Source: Sinosporangium siamense (GTDB lineage Bacteria > Actinomycetota > Actinomycetes > Streptosporangiales > Streptosporangiaceae). Taken from it: a DNA stretch of 64,000 nt. Shown here one piece after another: positions 53,505 to 62,612 of this stretch. The position numbers and the translations under genes were made by a program. Under the pieces are notes generated by a model. The model had not been told where the DNA came from, did no database searches, and saw only the letters and a list, made by a program, of their open reading frames with translations. Where the stretch lies: NCBI RefSeq assembly GCF_016863435.1, contig NZ_BOOW01000009.1:1-64000 (forward strand), in the 5' to 3' direction. Every line of letters begins with the position of its first letter. Position 1 is the stretch's first letter.

Positions 53505-53912
53505 ATGCTGACCATCTCCCAGGACCTGGTTGACAAAATCGTTGCCCACTCCAGGGCCGACCATCCCGACGAGGCGTGCGGAGTGATCGCGGGGCCGCTC
53601 GGGTCCGACCGCCCGGAGCGCTTCATCCCCATGGCCAACGCCGAGCGTTCGCCGACCTTCTACCGCTTCGACTCCCTGGAGCAGCTTCGGGTGTGGCGCG
53701 AGATGGACGACCGGGACGAGGAACCGGTGATCATCTACCACTCGCACACCGCGACCGAGGCATATCCCTCCCGGACCGACATCAGCTACGCCTCCGAACC
53801 GAACGCCCACTATGTCCTGGTCTCCACCCGTGACGAGGACAAAGTGGAGTTTCGTTCGTTTCGCATCCTTGAGGGAGTGGTCACGGAGGAAGAGGTAGTG
53901 ATCGTCCCGTAG
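53505..53912 (+). CDS. mec: Mec-type JAMM metallopeptidase
   Basis: A zinc JAMM protease (M67) that in M. tuberculosis releases cysteine from CysO-cysteine. The 135 residues show the complete motif: Glu23 in DEACGV, His79-x-His81 in IIYHSHT, Ser89 and Asp92 in AYPSRTD, with the exact spacing H-x-H-x7-S-x2-D. ATG 53505 begins ten bases after DUF2017. The cysO and cysM genes lie downstream. With the GG-MR tail of this CysO, the enzyme may also have to trim two residues. Confidence 0.92.
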   Translation: MLTISQDLVDKIVAHSRADHPDEACGVIAGPLGSDRPERFIPMANAERSPTFYRFDSLEQLRVWREMDDRDEEPVIIYHSHTATEAYPSRTDISYASEPNAHYVLVSTRDEDKVEFRSFRILEGVVTEEEVVIVP

Positions 53913-53942
53913 TCGTGGGGATAGTCCGAGACCTAGGGCGCT

Positions 53943-53971
53943 GTGAGCGTTTGTGAGCCCTTGAGTAAGCT
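53943..53971 (+). promoter_or_regulatory. Predicted promoter of the cysO leader
   Basis: GTGAGC (53943-53948) and TAAGCT (53966-53971) are separated by 17 bases; the -10 lies six bases before ATG 53978 of a small frame. The same GTGAGC-N17-TANNNT arrangement is found before murI. Confidence 0.4.
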
Positions 53972-53977
53972 ATTCCT

Positions 53978-54085
53978 ATGCCCATTGACAGCCCGTGCCC
54001 AGCCTCGCGGGCTCTCGCACCTGTGCAGAGCTATCTGTTCGCGCACACTCCGTTGGTCGTCGTCTACGACTGTCCGGGGCGATAG
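53978..54085 (+). CDS. Possible 35-residue leader peptide upstream of cysO
   Basis: A small frame starts at ATG 53978, exactly at leaderless distance from a TAAGCT box, and ends at TAG 54083-54085. It has cysteines at positions 7 and 32, the second four codons before the stop (YDCPGR). It is followed by competing GC-rich hairpins and then cysO. Cysteine-containing leader peptides are known upstream of sulfur genes in actinomycetes. This assignment rests on position, cysteine content and the hairpins; no homologue was checked. Confidence 0.45.
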   Translation: MPIDSPCPASRALAPVQSYLFAHTPLVVVYDCPGR

Positions 54086-54107
54086 GTCCCGGGACCGCCG
54101 TCTCCCT

Positions 54108-54158
54108 GGGGGCGGCCCCCCGGAACAGCTCCCCGCCCCCGCGTGTTTGCACGGGGGG
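54108..54158 (+). promoter_or_regulatory. Competing hairpins between the leader frame and cysO
   Basis: GGGGGCGG (54108-54115) can pair with CCGCCCCC (54133-54140). Alternatively CCCCC (54136-54140) plus CGTG pair with CACG plus GGGGG (54150-54158), a nine-base stem with one bulged G and a TTTG loop. Both use bases 54136-54140, so they exclude each other, as in a transcription or translation attenuator. A GGTCCCGGGACC palindrome lies just upstream at about 54085. Confidence 0.45.
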
Positions 54159-54197
54159 CGTCCTTACGACGGATTCGATCAAGGAGATTCAACCGCG

Positions 54198-55426
<1,229 letters not shown>

Positions 55427-55745
55427 AGGCGACAGGCCGATCGGGGGCCCTGGAGGCGCCTGGCATCTGGCGGAGGCCGTGAAGACGTCCCGTCGACAGG
55501 ACGAGTCCGGTTGGCGGGACAACGGGTCCTCATCAGGCTCGGTTCGATCGGTGAAACCGTGGCGGCGCTCACCGGGGAGAAGTTCCACAGCCGGACCAAG
55601 CGAGAAACGGTCGATCCCCCTCGCGGAGGATCGACCGTTTCGTCGATCTAATCGGTCACCGAGGCTCCAGCCGTACGGCCTGCTCTAAAGAGCGCCGTTC
55701 TGACAGCGCCGTTCTCAACCATGCTGCGCTCTAGAACGGCGTGCT
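55427..55745. other. Intergenic region between cysM and the DUF3352 gene
   Basis: About 319 bases between convergent genes with no plausible coding frame. It contains the cysM terminator at 55604-55641 and the DUF3352 terminator at 55689-55747, with a direct repeat AGCGCCGTTCT (55691-55701 and 55705-55715). Nothing else was recognised. Confidence 0.6.
55604..55641 (+). terminator. Terminator after cysM
   Basis: GAAACGGTCGATCC and GGATCGACCGTTTC form a perfect 14-base stem with a ten-base loop, 178 bases after the cysM stop. Confidence 0.75.
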
Positions 55746-55747
55746 CT
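55689..55747 (-). terminator. Terminator of the DUF3352 gene
   Basis: On the minus strand AGAGCACGCCGTTCT can pair with one of two copies of AGAACGGCGCT downstream; the two copies give alternative stems. It begins at the stop codon of the DUF3352 gene. Confidence 0.5.
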
Positions 55748-57662
55748 AGTTGAACAGCACACGCAGGGAGAACGAGCCGTCGCTGCCCGTCTGCTTGCCG
55801 CTGACGCCCACGGCGCGCAGGACCTGCAGGTTGGCCCGCGTCTGGGCGTCCATGTTCTGCAGGTAGAGCCCCTCGATCTTGTCGAGGTCGACGAAGACGC
55901 CGAAGGTGGCCTCGCCGGCGTCGGCCACGGCGAGCTGGAAGGTCTCGTTCTCACCGAGGGTGCCGCCCTTGGCGAGCTGCTGGGCGTACTGCGGGGTGCT
56001 CGCCAGCACCACGCTGCCGTCGCCGTCGGCCTTGGCGAGCTGCGGCACCTGGCCGCCGCTGCTCGCGAGCACACGCTCGATCTTGGCGATGACCTCCTTG
56101 ACCTTGGCCGGCTCGCCGGTGCCGATGCGGACTCCCGCGTTGATCTGCTGCTGGGAGAGCCCGGCGGCGTCCAGGGAAGCCGTGATGTTGTCGCCGAGGA
56201 GCGTGACGAGGTCGCCTGGGAGGGTCAGGCCGAAGTTCTGCTGGGCGGTGTTGAGGAACTGCTGGAACGACGCGCTCTCCGGCGAGGCGCCCATGGCCTT
56301 CGTCACCTGGTCCCACTGCTTGCCGAGCGCTTCGCCCGCACCGCTGAAGGACAGCGCCGCCGCGGTCGAGGCGGGCAGGTTGCCGAGCGGTGTGGCGCCC
56401 GGCCGGCCGATGTCCATGCCCTCGGCTCCGCGGCTCATGCCGGCGAGCTCGACGTACTGGCCGTCGAAGCGCAGGGCGGCGACGACGCGCATGTTCTTGA
56501 GCTGCTCGAGCTGAGCCGCCTGGCCGGCCGGGAGCTGGCCGGAGAGCTCGGCGAGCTTGCCGGCGCTGAGCCACATGGACAGCACCCCGGGCTCACCGAG
56601 CGCCGCGATGTCGTCGGTGAACTCGGTGTTCTCGGCGAGGGTGGTGGCCGTGGCGTATTTGTCGGCGGCCGCCTGCGTCTCGGTGACGAGGGCGTAGTCC
56701 TCGCGGAAGGCGATGCCGTTGTTGCTGCTGCCGCCGAACAGCTTGCCGAGACCCACGCGCGCCTGCTCCTGGTCGGTGACCTGGATCGCGATCACCGCGT
56801 CGGGCTCGTCCGACCCGCGGGCGGGGGGCAGCGCGACGACGCCGATGCGGCTGCCGAGCCAGGGCGCGATGTCGCGGTCGTAGTCCAGCTTCTCGGTCGC
56901 GCCGAGGTCCGGCAGCAGGCCGCTGACGAAGGACTTGCGGAGGTCGTCGCCGGCGAAGCTCTCCTTGGTCGCGGAGAACTTCCTGGCGATCTCGAACAGC
57001 GCGAGCTTCTGGTTGGCCGCCGGGTCGAGGTCCAGGCGCGCGTAGCCGATCGCGTTCTGGCCGGGCAGGACGTCGTGAGGCTGCGCACCGCCGCCGCTGA
57101 GCGCCGTGAAGGCGTACACGCCTCCGCCGCCCACGAGGACCACGACGAGCGCGGCGATGATCGCCACGAGCCAGTTGCGGCCACCCTTCTTGGCGGGCGG
57201 CGTGCCGTCATAGTGGGTCGCCGCCGTGCCGAGCGTCTCGGGACCCTGCTGCCAGCCGCCCTGCTGGTATTGCCGGCCGTGCTGGTAGTGCTCGTGGGGC
57301 GCTCCCTGGGAGAACGCCGCGGTCTGCTGATAGGCGGCGGTCTGCGGCTGCTGATAGGGCTGCTGCTGGTGCGGCTGCTGCTGCGGCTGCCCGTAAGGCT
57401 GGCCCGGCGCCTGCGCCTGGTGCTGCCCGTAAGGCTGCTGCTGCCCTTGAGGCTGCTGATATTGCTGATGTGCCTGGGGCTGCTGGTAGGGCTGGCCCTG
57501 AGGCTGCTGGTAGGGCTGCTGCTGCGGGGCCGCGTGGGGCGCGCCGTACTGCTGGCCGTCCTGCTGATATGGCGGCGCCGGCTGACCCTGCGGCGTCCTA
57601 TAGGAGGTGGTCTGATCGGGATCCTGGCCGGGTTGGGGGCCGGGGGGAAAGTTGGCAGACAT
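55746..57662 (-). CDS. DUF3352 domain membrane protein with Gln/Pro-rich N-terminus
   Basis: The product is 638 residues: about 155 residues rich in Gln, Pro, Tyr and Gly (many YQQPQ and GQPY repeats), one membrane helix (about 163-187), then a large extracytoplasmic domain with ALGKQWDQVTKAMG and FGLTLPGDLVTLLGDNITASLD regions as in DUF3352 proteins. The family is found in actinobacteria and its function is unknown. ATG 57662 starts the glutamine-rich arm; the Shine-Dalgarno (GAGTAGAG) is only moderate. The repeats are a candidate for phase-like length change. Confidence 0.75.
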   Translation of the reverse strand: MSANFPPGPQPGQDPDQTTSYRTPQGQPAPPYQQDGQQYGAPHAAPQQQPYQQPQGQPYQQPQAHQQYQQPQGQQQPYGQHQAQAPGQPYGQPQQQPHQQQPYQQPQTAAYQQTAAFSQGAPHEHYQHGRQYQQGGWQQGPETLGTAATHYDGTPPAKKGGRNWLVAIIAALVVVLVGGGGVYAFTALSGGGAQPHDVLPGQNAIGYARLDLDPAANQKLALFEIARKFSATKESFAGDDLRKSFVSGLLPDLGATEKLDYDRDIAPWLGSRIGVVALPPARGSDEPDAVIAIQVTDQEQARVGLGKLFGGSSNNGIAFREDYALVTETQAAADKYATATTLAENTEFTDDIAALGEPGVLSMWLSAGKLAELSGQLPAGQAAQLEQLKNMRVVAALRFDGQYVELAGMSRGAEGMDIGRPGATPLGNLPASTAAALSFSGAGEALGKQWDQVTKAMGASPESASFQQFLNTAQQNFGLTLPGDLVTLLGDNITASLDAAGLSQQQINAGVRIGTGEPAKVKEVIAKIERVLASSGGQVPQLAKADGDGSVVLASTPQYAQQLAKGGTLGENETFQLAVADAGEATFGVFVDLDKIEGLYLQNMDAQTRANLQVLRAVGVSGKQTGSDGSFSLRVLFN

Positions 57663-57766
57663 CTCTACTCACAACAAGGGAACCATGAACTAGAAAAAAA
57701 TAGCCCATATTTCCTGCAGGTGACTTGCATCGAACTTGTTGCGAGGTTCTCGCGTCTAAAGCATGC

Positions 57767-58102
57767 TCACACTCGCTGGAGCGCGCGGCGCGGACGGCTG
57801 AGCATCACTTCGCCCCCGCCGGATGAGGCGACGTCCTCCATCGGCACGTAGTTGCTGCCCGCATAGAGCACCCTCACGAGCAATTGTGTGAACCAACTCA
57901 TCCGGCCCCCCGGATCCCTGGTCACCCCGAGCAGGATCGGCGCGCGGTAGGCGGACACGAAGAAGCCGAGCACCTCAAACTGCTCCTGCATGCCAAACGT
58001 CGCCGCGCGGTCTTTCACCACCCGGACGTCCACGATCTGCCCCACCCAGACCCCGGTGGAGTCCCACACCGACTGCCCGATGAGGTCGCCGACTCCCGCC
58101 AT
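57767..58102 (-). CDS. PRC-barrel domain protein
   Basis: The product is 111 residues with a PRC-barrel start (GDLIGQSVWDSTGVWVGQIVDVRVVKD region, about 5-31) and a C-terminal part with LVRVLYAGSNYVPMEDVAS. Such domains act in RNA processing or as small regulatory barrels. GGGGAGGCG precedes ATG 58102. It lies beside the thioesterase gene, divergently. Exact role unknown. Confidence 0.75.
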   Translation of the reverse strand: MAGVGDLIGQSVWDSTGVWVGQIVDVRVVKDRAATFGMQEQFEVLGFFVSAYRAPILLGVTRDPGGRMSWFTQLLVRVLYAGSNYVPMEDVASSGGGEVMLSRPRRALQRV

Positions 58103-58212
58103 GCCCGCCTCCCCGACGTGAAAACGGTTATCAGCGTTTCAAGCCGGACAGCGTTTATGCAGGTCAGAAGCCTCCGTGTTTGGCCACGCAGTGCATAAGT
58201 ACGGCAAAGCCG

Positions 58213-58250
58213 TAGAATGAGGTTCGGTTACCGGTTGGTCCTGACCGGTA
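58213..58250 (+). promoter_or_regulatory. Promoter and operator upstream of the thioesterase gene
   Basis: TAGAAT at 58213-58218 is a near-consensus -10 box. Just downstream TACCGGT (58229-58235) and ACCGGTA (58244-58250) form a perfect dyad with an eight-base spacer, at about +4 to +25, a position suited to a repressor. No good -35 is visible. Binding protein unknown. Confidence 0.4.
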
Positions 58251-58290
58251 GAGCTGTACCTGCTTCTGCGGTGGGTGCGAAGGGGCACGA

Positions 58291-59082
58291 ATGACAAAAT
58301 TTGACGAGGCCACCGGTGCGATCCGTGTTGATGAGAACACATATGACGTGTGCCTGGACCCGGCGTATGCGGTATTTAATGCACTAAATGGTGGCTATCT
58401 GATGGCTACTGTTCTACGCGCTGTAACCGATGATTCGCCCCATGATCATCCAATCTCGACTTCGGCACAGTTCCTGCGAATTCCCGCCCCCGGCCCCGCC
58501 CAGGTGATCATCAATAAGATCAAGACCGGCCGTACCGCGACGTTCACGCAAGCCACCCTGATGCAGGGTGACACGCCATATTTGGCGGCCCTCGTCACCA
58601 CCGGCACCCTGGACGCCACCGCCGTCCCCGACTACGAGACCCCCGCCTACCCCATGCCCCCGATCGAGGAGTGTGCGAGCCTGCCGCGCCCCGGACGCGA
58701 GTCCGGCATGACGCTCTCCGCCCAGATGGACCTCGCCTTCGACCCGTCCTCCATCGGCTGGCTGGACGGCAGGCCGTCCGGCCGCCCGGAGGGCCGCGCC
58801 TATTTCCGGATGTCCGAACCCCAGGACCCCGACCCCTACGTCCTCGCGCTGGCGGTGGACGCGCTCCCACCGGTCGTCTTCTCCGCCGGGGCCGGCGGGT
58901 GGGCCCCCACCGTCGAGCTCACGTGGCACCTGCGCGCCCTGCCGGCCCCCGGCTGGCTCACCGTGCTCGCCTCCGGCAAGTCGATCAGCGACGGGTGGTT
59001 CGACGAAGAGGTCGAGGTGCGCGACTCGGCCGGCCGCATCGTCGCCCAGTCGCGGCAGATAGCCCGTCTCGGGCGAGGATGA
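58291..59082 (+). CDS. Thioesterase family (double hotdog) protein
   Basis: The product is 263 residues with an N-terminal hotdog domain (NALNGGYLMATVLRAV near 29-44, QFLRIPAPGPAQV near 60-72) and a second, similar C-terminal half with VELTWHLRALPAPGWL. This is the TesB-like two-domain acyl-CoA thioesterase layout. ATG 58291 is well placed behind a promoter with a TACCGGT dyad. The acyl substrate is unknown. Confidence 0.78.
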   Translation: MTKFDEATGAIRVDENTYDVCLDPAYAVFNALNGGYLMATVLRAVTDDSPHDHPISTSAQFLRIPAPGPAQVIINKIKTGRTATFTQATLMQGDTPYLAALVTTGTLDATAVPDYETPAYPMPPIEECASLPRPGRESGMTLSAQMDLAFDPSSIGWLDGRPSGRPEGRAYFRMSEPQDPDPYVLALAVDALPPVVFSAGAGGWAPTVELTWHLRALPAPGWLTVLASGKSISDGWFDEEVEVRDSAGRIVAQSRQIARLGRG

Positions 59083-59170
59083 GCTTCTTCCGGGATAGAG
59101 GCCCGGAGAGGGGGAAGTGGTGCGACGCTCCCGGAAAGCCCAGCCTGGTAACGATGTGAGCATTCTTACC

Positions 59171-59199
59171 GTGAGCAATCGTCCCAGGTAGCTTACCCT
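59171..59199 (+). promoter_or_regulatory. Predicted leaderless promoter of murI
   Basis: GTGAGC (59171-59176) and TACCCT (59194-59199) are 17 bases apart, and the -10 lies eight bases before GTG 59208. The same -35 sequence and spacer occur before the cysO leader. Confidence 0.42.
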
Positions 59200-59207
59200 T
59201 CTTTATC

Positions 59208-60092
59208 GTGCCGGAAGCTAACATCGGAATCTTCGACAGCGGGGTAGGCGGGCTGACGGTCGCGCGAGCGATCATCGACCAGCTCCCCCATGAGTCCATC
59301 CTCTACGTGGCTGACTCGGCGCGGCAGCCGTACGGTCCGAAGCGCATAGCCGAGGTCCGTTCACACGCTCTTGAGGTCATGGACCACCTCGTCGAGCACG
59401 ATGTGAAGATGCTTGTGATCGCGTGCAACAGCGCCAGCGCGGCGGTGTTGCGCGACGCGAGAGAGCGCTACGACGTGCCCGTCGTCGAGGTGATCCTGCC
59501 CGCGACCCGCCGTGCCGTCCGCGCGACGCGCAACGGCAGGGTCGGGGTGATCGCGACGCGGGCCACGATCGAGTCCATGGCCTACCACGACGCCTTCGCC
59601 GCCGCCCCGGATGTCAAGCTGGTGGGAGTGGCCGCTCCGCGGCTGGTGGAGTTCGTCGAGCGGGGCGAGACCATGAGCGCCGACCTGCTGGAGGTGATCC
59701 GCGACTATCTGCGTCCCGTGATCGAGGCGGGATGCGACACGTTGATCCTGGGGTGCACCCACTACCCGCTGCTCGTCGGCCCCATCTCGTATGTCGTCGG
59801 CGACGGGGTGACGCTGGTCTCGAGCGCTGAAGAGACGGCCAAGGACGTCTATCGCGTCCTGCACGACCAAGGCCTGGCAAGCGTCGGCAGCTCCCCACGC
59901 CATCGCTTCCGCACCACCGGCGACGCCTCGCTCTTCGCGCGGCTGGGCCGGAGGTTCCTGGGCCCGGAGATCGAGGCGGTCGAGCTAGCCGCCGTGGGGG
60001 ATGTTTCCAGTGAGTCTCTTTCGGGTTATCCGGCACCTCAAGGTGCGGCCGTCCTGGGCACGCGGCCGACCCTGTCGGACTCGACCTCGTAA
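59208..60092 (+). CDS. murI: Glutamate racemase
   Basis: Makes D-glutamate for peptidoglycan. The 294 residues have the two catalytic cysteines, Cys73 in ACNSASA and Cys183 in LGCTHYPLL, and the N-terminal [12 protein letters not shown] with Asp10 and Ser11. A C-terminal tail of about 30 residues extends past the usual end. GTG 59208 is supported by a leaderless promoter. The MBL, rph and rdgB genes follow in the same direction, as in mycobacteria. Confidence 0.94.
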   Translation: MPEANIGIFDSGVGGLTVARAIIDQLPHESILYVADSARQPYGPKRIAEVRSHALEVMDHLVEHDVKMLVIACNSASAAVLRDARERYDVPVVEVILPATRRAVRATRNGRVGVIATRATIESMAYHDAFAAAPDVKLVGVAAPRLVEFVERGETMSADLLEVIRDYLRPVIEAGCDTLILGCTHYPLLVGPISYVVGDGVTLVSSAEETAKDVYRVLHDQGLASVGSSPRHRFRTTGDASLFARLGRRFLGPEIEAVELAAVGDVSSESLSGYPAPQGAAVLGTRPTLSDSTS

Positions 60093-60149
60093 CCAGGGCT
60101 CGGCGGCCCGAAAAGGCTCACCTGAACGGCACCGAAAAGGGAGGTCGCG

Positions 60150-60914
60150 ATGAAGTTAACGATCATCGGGTGCTCGGGGAGTTTCCCAGGTCCTGACAGT
60201 CCCGCATCTTGTTATGTTGTGGAGGCCGAGGGTTTCCGAATGCTGCTGGACTTCGGCAACGGCTCTCTCGGAACGCTCCAGCGGCACATCGGTCTCTACG
60301 ACGTGGACGCCATCTGCCTGTCACACCTGCACGGCGACCATTGTCTTGATCTCTGCGCCTATCACGTGGTGCGCACCTATTCCCCCCAGGGTCCGTTTCC
60401 GCGTGTGCCCGTCTACGCGCCCGCCGACGCTCCCGGACGGCTGGCGGCGGCCTATGGCATGCCCGACGAGCCGGGTCTTGAGACCGCCTTCAACTTCATC
60501 GCTCTCTCGCCGGGAACGGTGGACATCGGTCCGTTCGAGGTGACCTCGGCGCTGATGAACCACCCTGTGGAGGCCTACGGCTTCCGCGTCGCGCACGGCG
60601 GCCGTTCCATGACCTATTCCGGGGACACGGGGGAGACCCCCGAGCTGATCCGGCTGGCCAAGGACACCGACCTGTTCCTGTGCGAGGCGTCCTTCCAGGA
60701 TCAGCCGAACCTCCCGCCCGACATCCATCTGTCGGGCCGGCAGGCCGCCGAGGCGGCGGTCAGGGCGGGGGCGGGCAGCCTGGTGCTGACCCACCTCGTG
60801 CCGTGGTTCGACTCCAGCCGCATCTATGAAGACGCGATACGTGTCGGGTTCGACGGCCCCGTCACGCTGGCGCGCACAGGGGCGGCCTACGATCTGGGAG
60901 CCGCCCCTGCCTGA
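60150..60914 (+). CDS. Metallo-beta-lactamase fold phosphodiesterase-like protein
   Basis: The product is 254 residues with the metal motif [10 protein letters not shown] (about 58-67), a later His in [11 protein letters not shown], Asp in YSGDTGE and His in LTHLVPW. This combination and the gene order murI-MBL-rph correspond to Rv1339 of M. tuberculosis, reported as an atypical cyclic-AMP phosphodiesterase. GGGAGG precedes ATG 60150. The enzyme activity here is inferred from that homologue. Confidence 0.82.
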   Translation: MKLTIIGCSGSFPGPDSPASCYVVEAEGFRMLLDFGNGSLGTLQRHIGLYDVDAICLSHLHGDHCLDLCAYHVVRTYSPQGPFPRVPVYAPADAPGRLAAAYGMPDEPGLETAFNFIALSPGTVDIGPFEVTSALMNHPVEAYGFRVAHGGRSMTYSGDTGETPELIRLAKDTDLFLCEASFQDQPNLPPDIHLSGRQAAEAAVRAGAGSLVLTHLVPWFDSSRIYEDAIRVGFDGPVTLARTGAAYDLGAAPA

Positions 60915-60948
60915 CCTCCCCGCGGCGGCACATCGCATCTGCACCCCT

Positions 60949-60954
60949 TAGGGT
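60949..60954 (+). promoter_or_regulatory. Leaderless -10 box of rph
   Basis: TAGGGT lies seven bases before ATG 60962 and fits TANNNT. There is no Shine-Dalgarno at that ATG. Confidence 0.45.
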
Positions 60955-60961
60955 GTGCGCT

Positions 60962-61678
60962 ATGGCTCGCTCAGACGGACGCACTCACGACGGACTTCGC
61001 CCCGTCACCATCACCCGGGGCTGGCTCGCCCACGCGGAGGGATCGGTCCTCGTCGAGTTCGGCGGCACCAAGGTGCTCTGCGCCGCGACGGTGCAGGACG
61101 GCGTGCCCCGCTGGCGCAAGGGCAGCGGGCTGGGGTGGGTCACGGCTGAATACGCAATGTTGCCCCGGGCCACCAACACCCGGGGCGACCGTGAGTCGGT
61201 GCGCGGCCGGATCGGCGGGCGCACCCACGAGATCTCGCGGTTGATCGGCCGCTCCCTGCGCGCCTGCGTCGACTACAAGGCCCTCGGTGAGAATTCGATC
61301 CTGCTCGACTGCGACGTGCTGCAGGCCGACGGCGGCACCCGCACCGCCGCGATCACCGGGGCCTACGTCGCCCTCGTCGACGCGGTCCGCTGGATGCGCT
61401 CACGCAAGATGTGCCCGGGCGACCCGCTGGTCGGCTCCGTGGCGGCGGTCTCCGTCGGCGTCGTGAACGGCGCCCCGATGCTCGACCTCTGCTACACCGA
61501 GGACGTCGCCGCCGACACCGACATGAATGTCGTGATGACCGGCAAGGGCGACTTCGTCGAGGTGCAGGGCACCGCTGAGGGCAAGCCGTTCGACCGGGCC
61601 CTGCTCGACTCGCTCCTCGACCTCGCCTCCTCGGGCTGCGCCGAGCTGACCCGCATCCAGAGCGAGGCCCTGGCATGA
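60962..61678 (+). CDS. rph: Ribonuclease PH
   Basis: Trims the 3' end of tRNA precursors using phosphate. The 238 residues include [22 protein letters not shown], the phosphate-binding [12 protein letters not shown]-like stretch (here [13 protein letters not shown]), [18 protein letters not shown] and [21 protein letters not shown] 60962 is preceded by the leaderless box; ATG 60953 is nearer the box and unlikely. Its stop overlaps the rdgB start (ATGA). Confidence 0.94.
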   Translation: MARSDGRTHDGLRPVTITRGWLAHAEGSVLVEFGGTKVLCAATVQDGVPRWRKGSGLGWVTAEYAMLPRATNTRGDRESVRGRIGGRTHEISRLIGRSLRACVDYKALGENSILLDCDVLQADGGTRTAAITGAYVALVDAVRWMRSRKMCPGDPLVGSVAAVSVGVVNGAPMLDLCYTEDVAADTDMNVVMTGKGDFVEVQGTAEGKPFDRALLDSLLDLASSGCAELTRIQSEALA

Positions 61679-62295
61679 GCGCCTCCGCCCTCCGGCTGGT
61701 CCTCGCCACCAGAAACCCCGGCAAGATCCGCGAGCTCCGCGGCATCCTCGCCGACATCGGCCTGGACGTCGAACTGCTCAGCCTGGACGAGTTCCCCGCC
61801 ATCGGCGACATTCCCGAGACCGGCCTCACCTTCGCCGAAAACGCCCTGATCAAGGCACACGCGGTGGCCTCCGCCACCGGCCTGCCCGCCGTCGCCGACG
61901 ACTCCGGCCTCTGCGTCGACGCCCTGTCCGGCATGCCGGGCGTGTTCTCCGCCCGCTGGGCGGGCGGCCACGGCGACGACAAGGCCAACCTCGACCTCCT
62001 GCTCGCCCAGATCTCCGACGTGCCCGACGGCCGCCGCGGGGCCCACTTCGCCTGCGCCGCCGCCCTGGCCCTGCCCTCGGGCACCGAGCGCGTCGTCGAG
62101 GGCACCATGAGCGGCGCGATCATCCGCGAGCCGAGGGGCACGGGCGGCTTCGGCTACGACCCGATCTTCGTGCCCGAGGGCGGCCCGCGCACCCTGGCCG
62201 AATACGGCGCGGAGGAGAAAAACGCGATCAGCCACCGCAGCCGCGCCTTCCGCCCCCTGGCCTCGATCGTCGCGGAGCTTTTGCGCGCGATGTGA
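61675..62295 (+). CDS. rdgB: XTP/dITP diphosphatase (RdgB/HAM1)
   Basis: Cleans the nucleotide pool by removing deaminated purine triphosphates. The 206 residues carry [16 protein letters not shown] at the start, [31 protein letters not shown] and [11 protein letters not shown], with the catalytic Asp in VADDSGL. It overlaps rph by four bases, so the two genes are translationally coupled. Confidence 0.94.
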   Translation: MSASALRLVLATRNPGKIRELRGILADIGLDVELLSLDEFPAIGDIPETGLTFAENALIKAHAVASATGLPAVADDSGLCVDALSGMPGVFSARWAGGHGDDKANLDLLLAQISDVPDGRRGAHFACAAALALPSGTERVVEGTMSGAIIREPRGTGGFGYDPIFVPEGGPRTLAEYGAEEKNAISHRSRAFRPLASIVAELLRAM

Positions 62296-62612
62296 GCCGC
62301 GCGCTCCATGGACGACTTGAGCGCGAGGTCACGCACCTCGCGCGAGGGATGGCGCACGGTGCTGACCAGCGTCGTCCCACGACATGGCCCGAACCTGAAA
62401 CACGCCACCGCCCGGCGCCCTCGGGGGTTGGGCGATGGGTGTTTGAGCGGATGCCGCCGTCGGCGAGGACGCCAGGCCCCGCACACCCGGACCGGCGTCC
62501 GAGGCGCCCGCATCGGTGGCGCCGACCGGACCGTTAAGCAAAGGCCGGGCTTCACGCGTGTTGTGAGCTTCGGACTGTCTGCTCGGCTCCGGTACGGCAT
62601 AACCTCGGAGAC
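62296..62612. other. Intergenic region after rdgB
   Basis: About 317 bases holding the rdgB terminator hairpin at 62321-62343 and the upstream region of the oxidoreductase gene. GGAG at about 62607 is its ribosome-binding site. No -10/-35 pair or coding frame was recognised with confidence. Confidence 0.5.
62321..62343 (+). terminator. Terminator after rdgB
   Basis: GCGCGAGGT and ACCTCGCGC form a perfect nine-base stem with a five-base CACGC loop, 26 bases after the stop. Confidence 0.65.
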
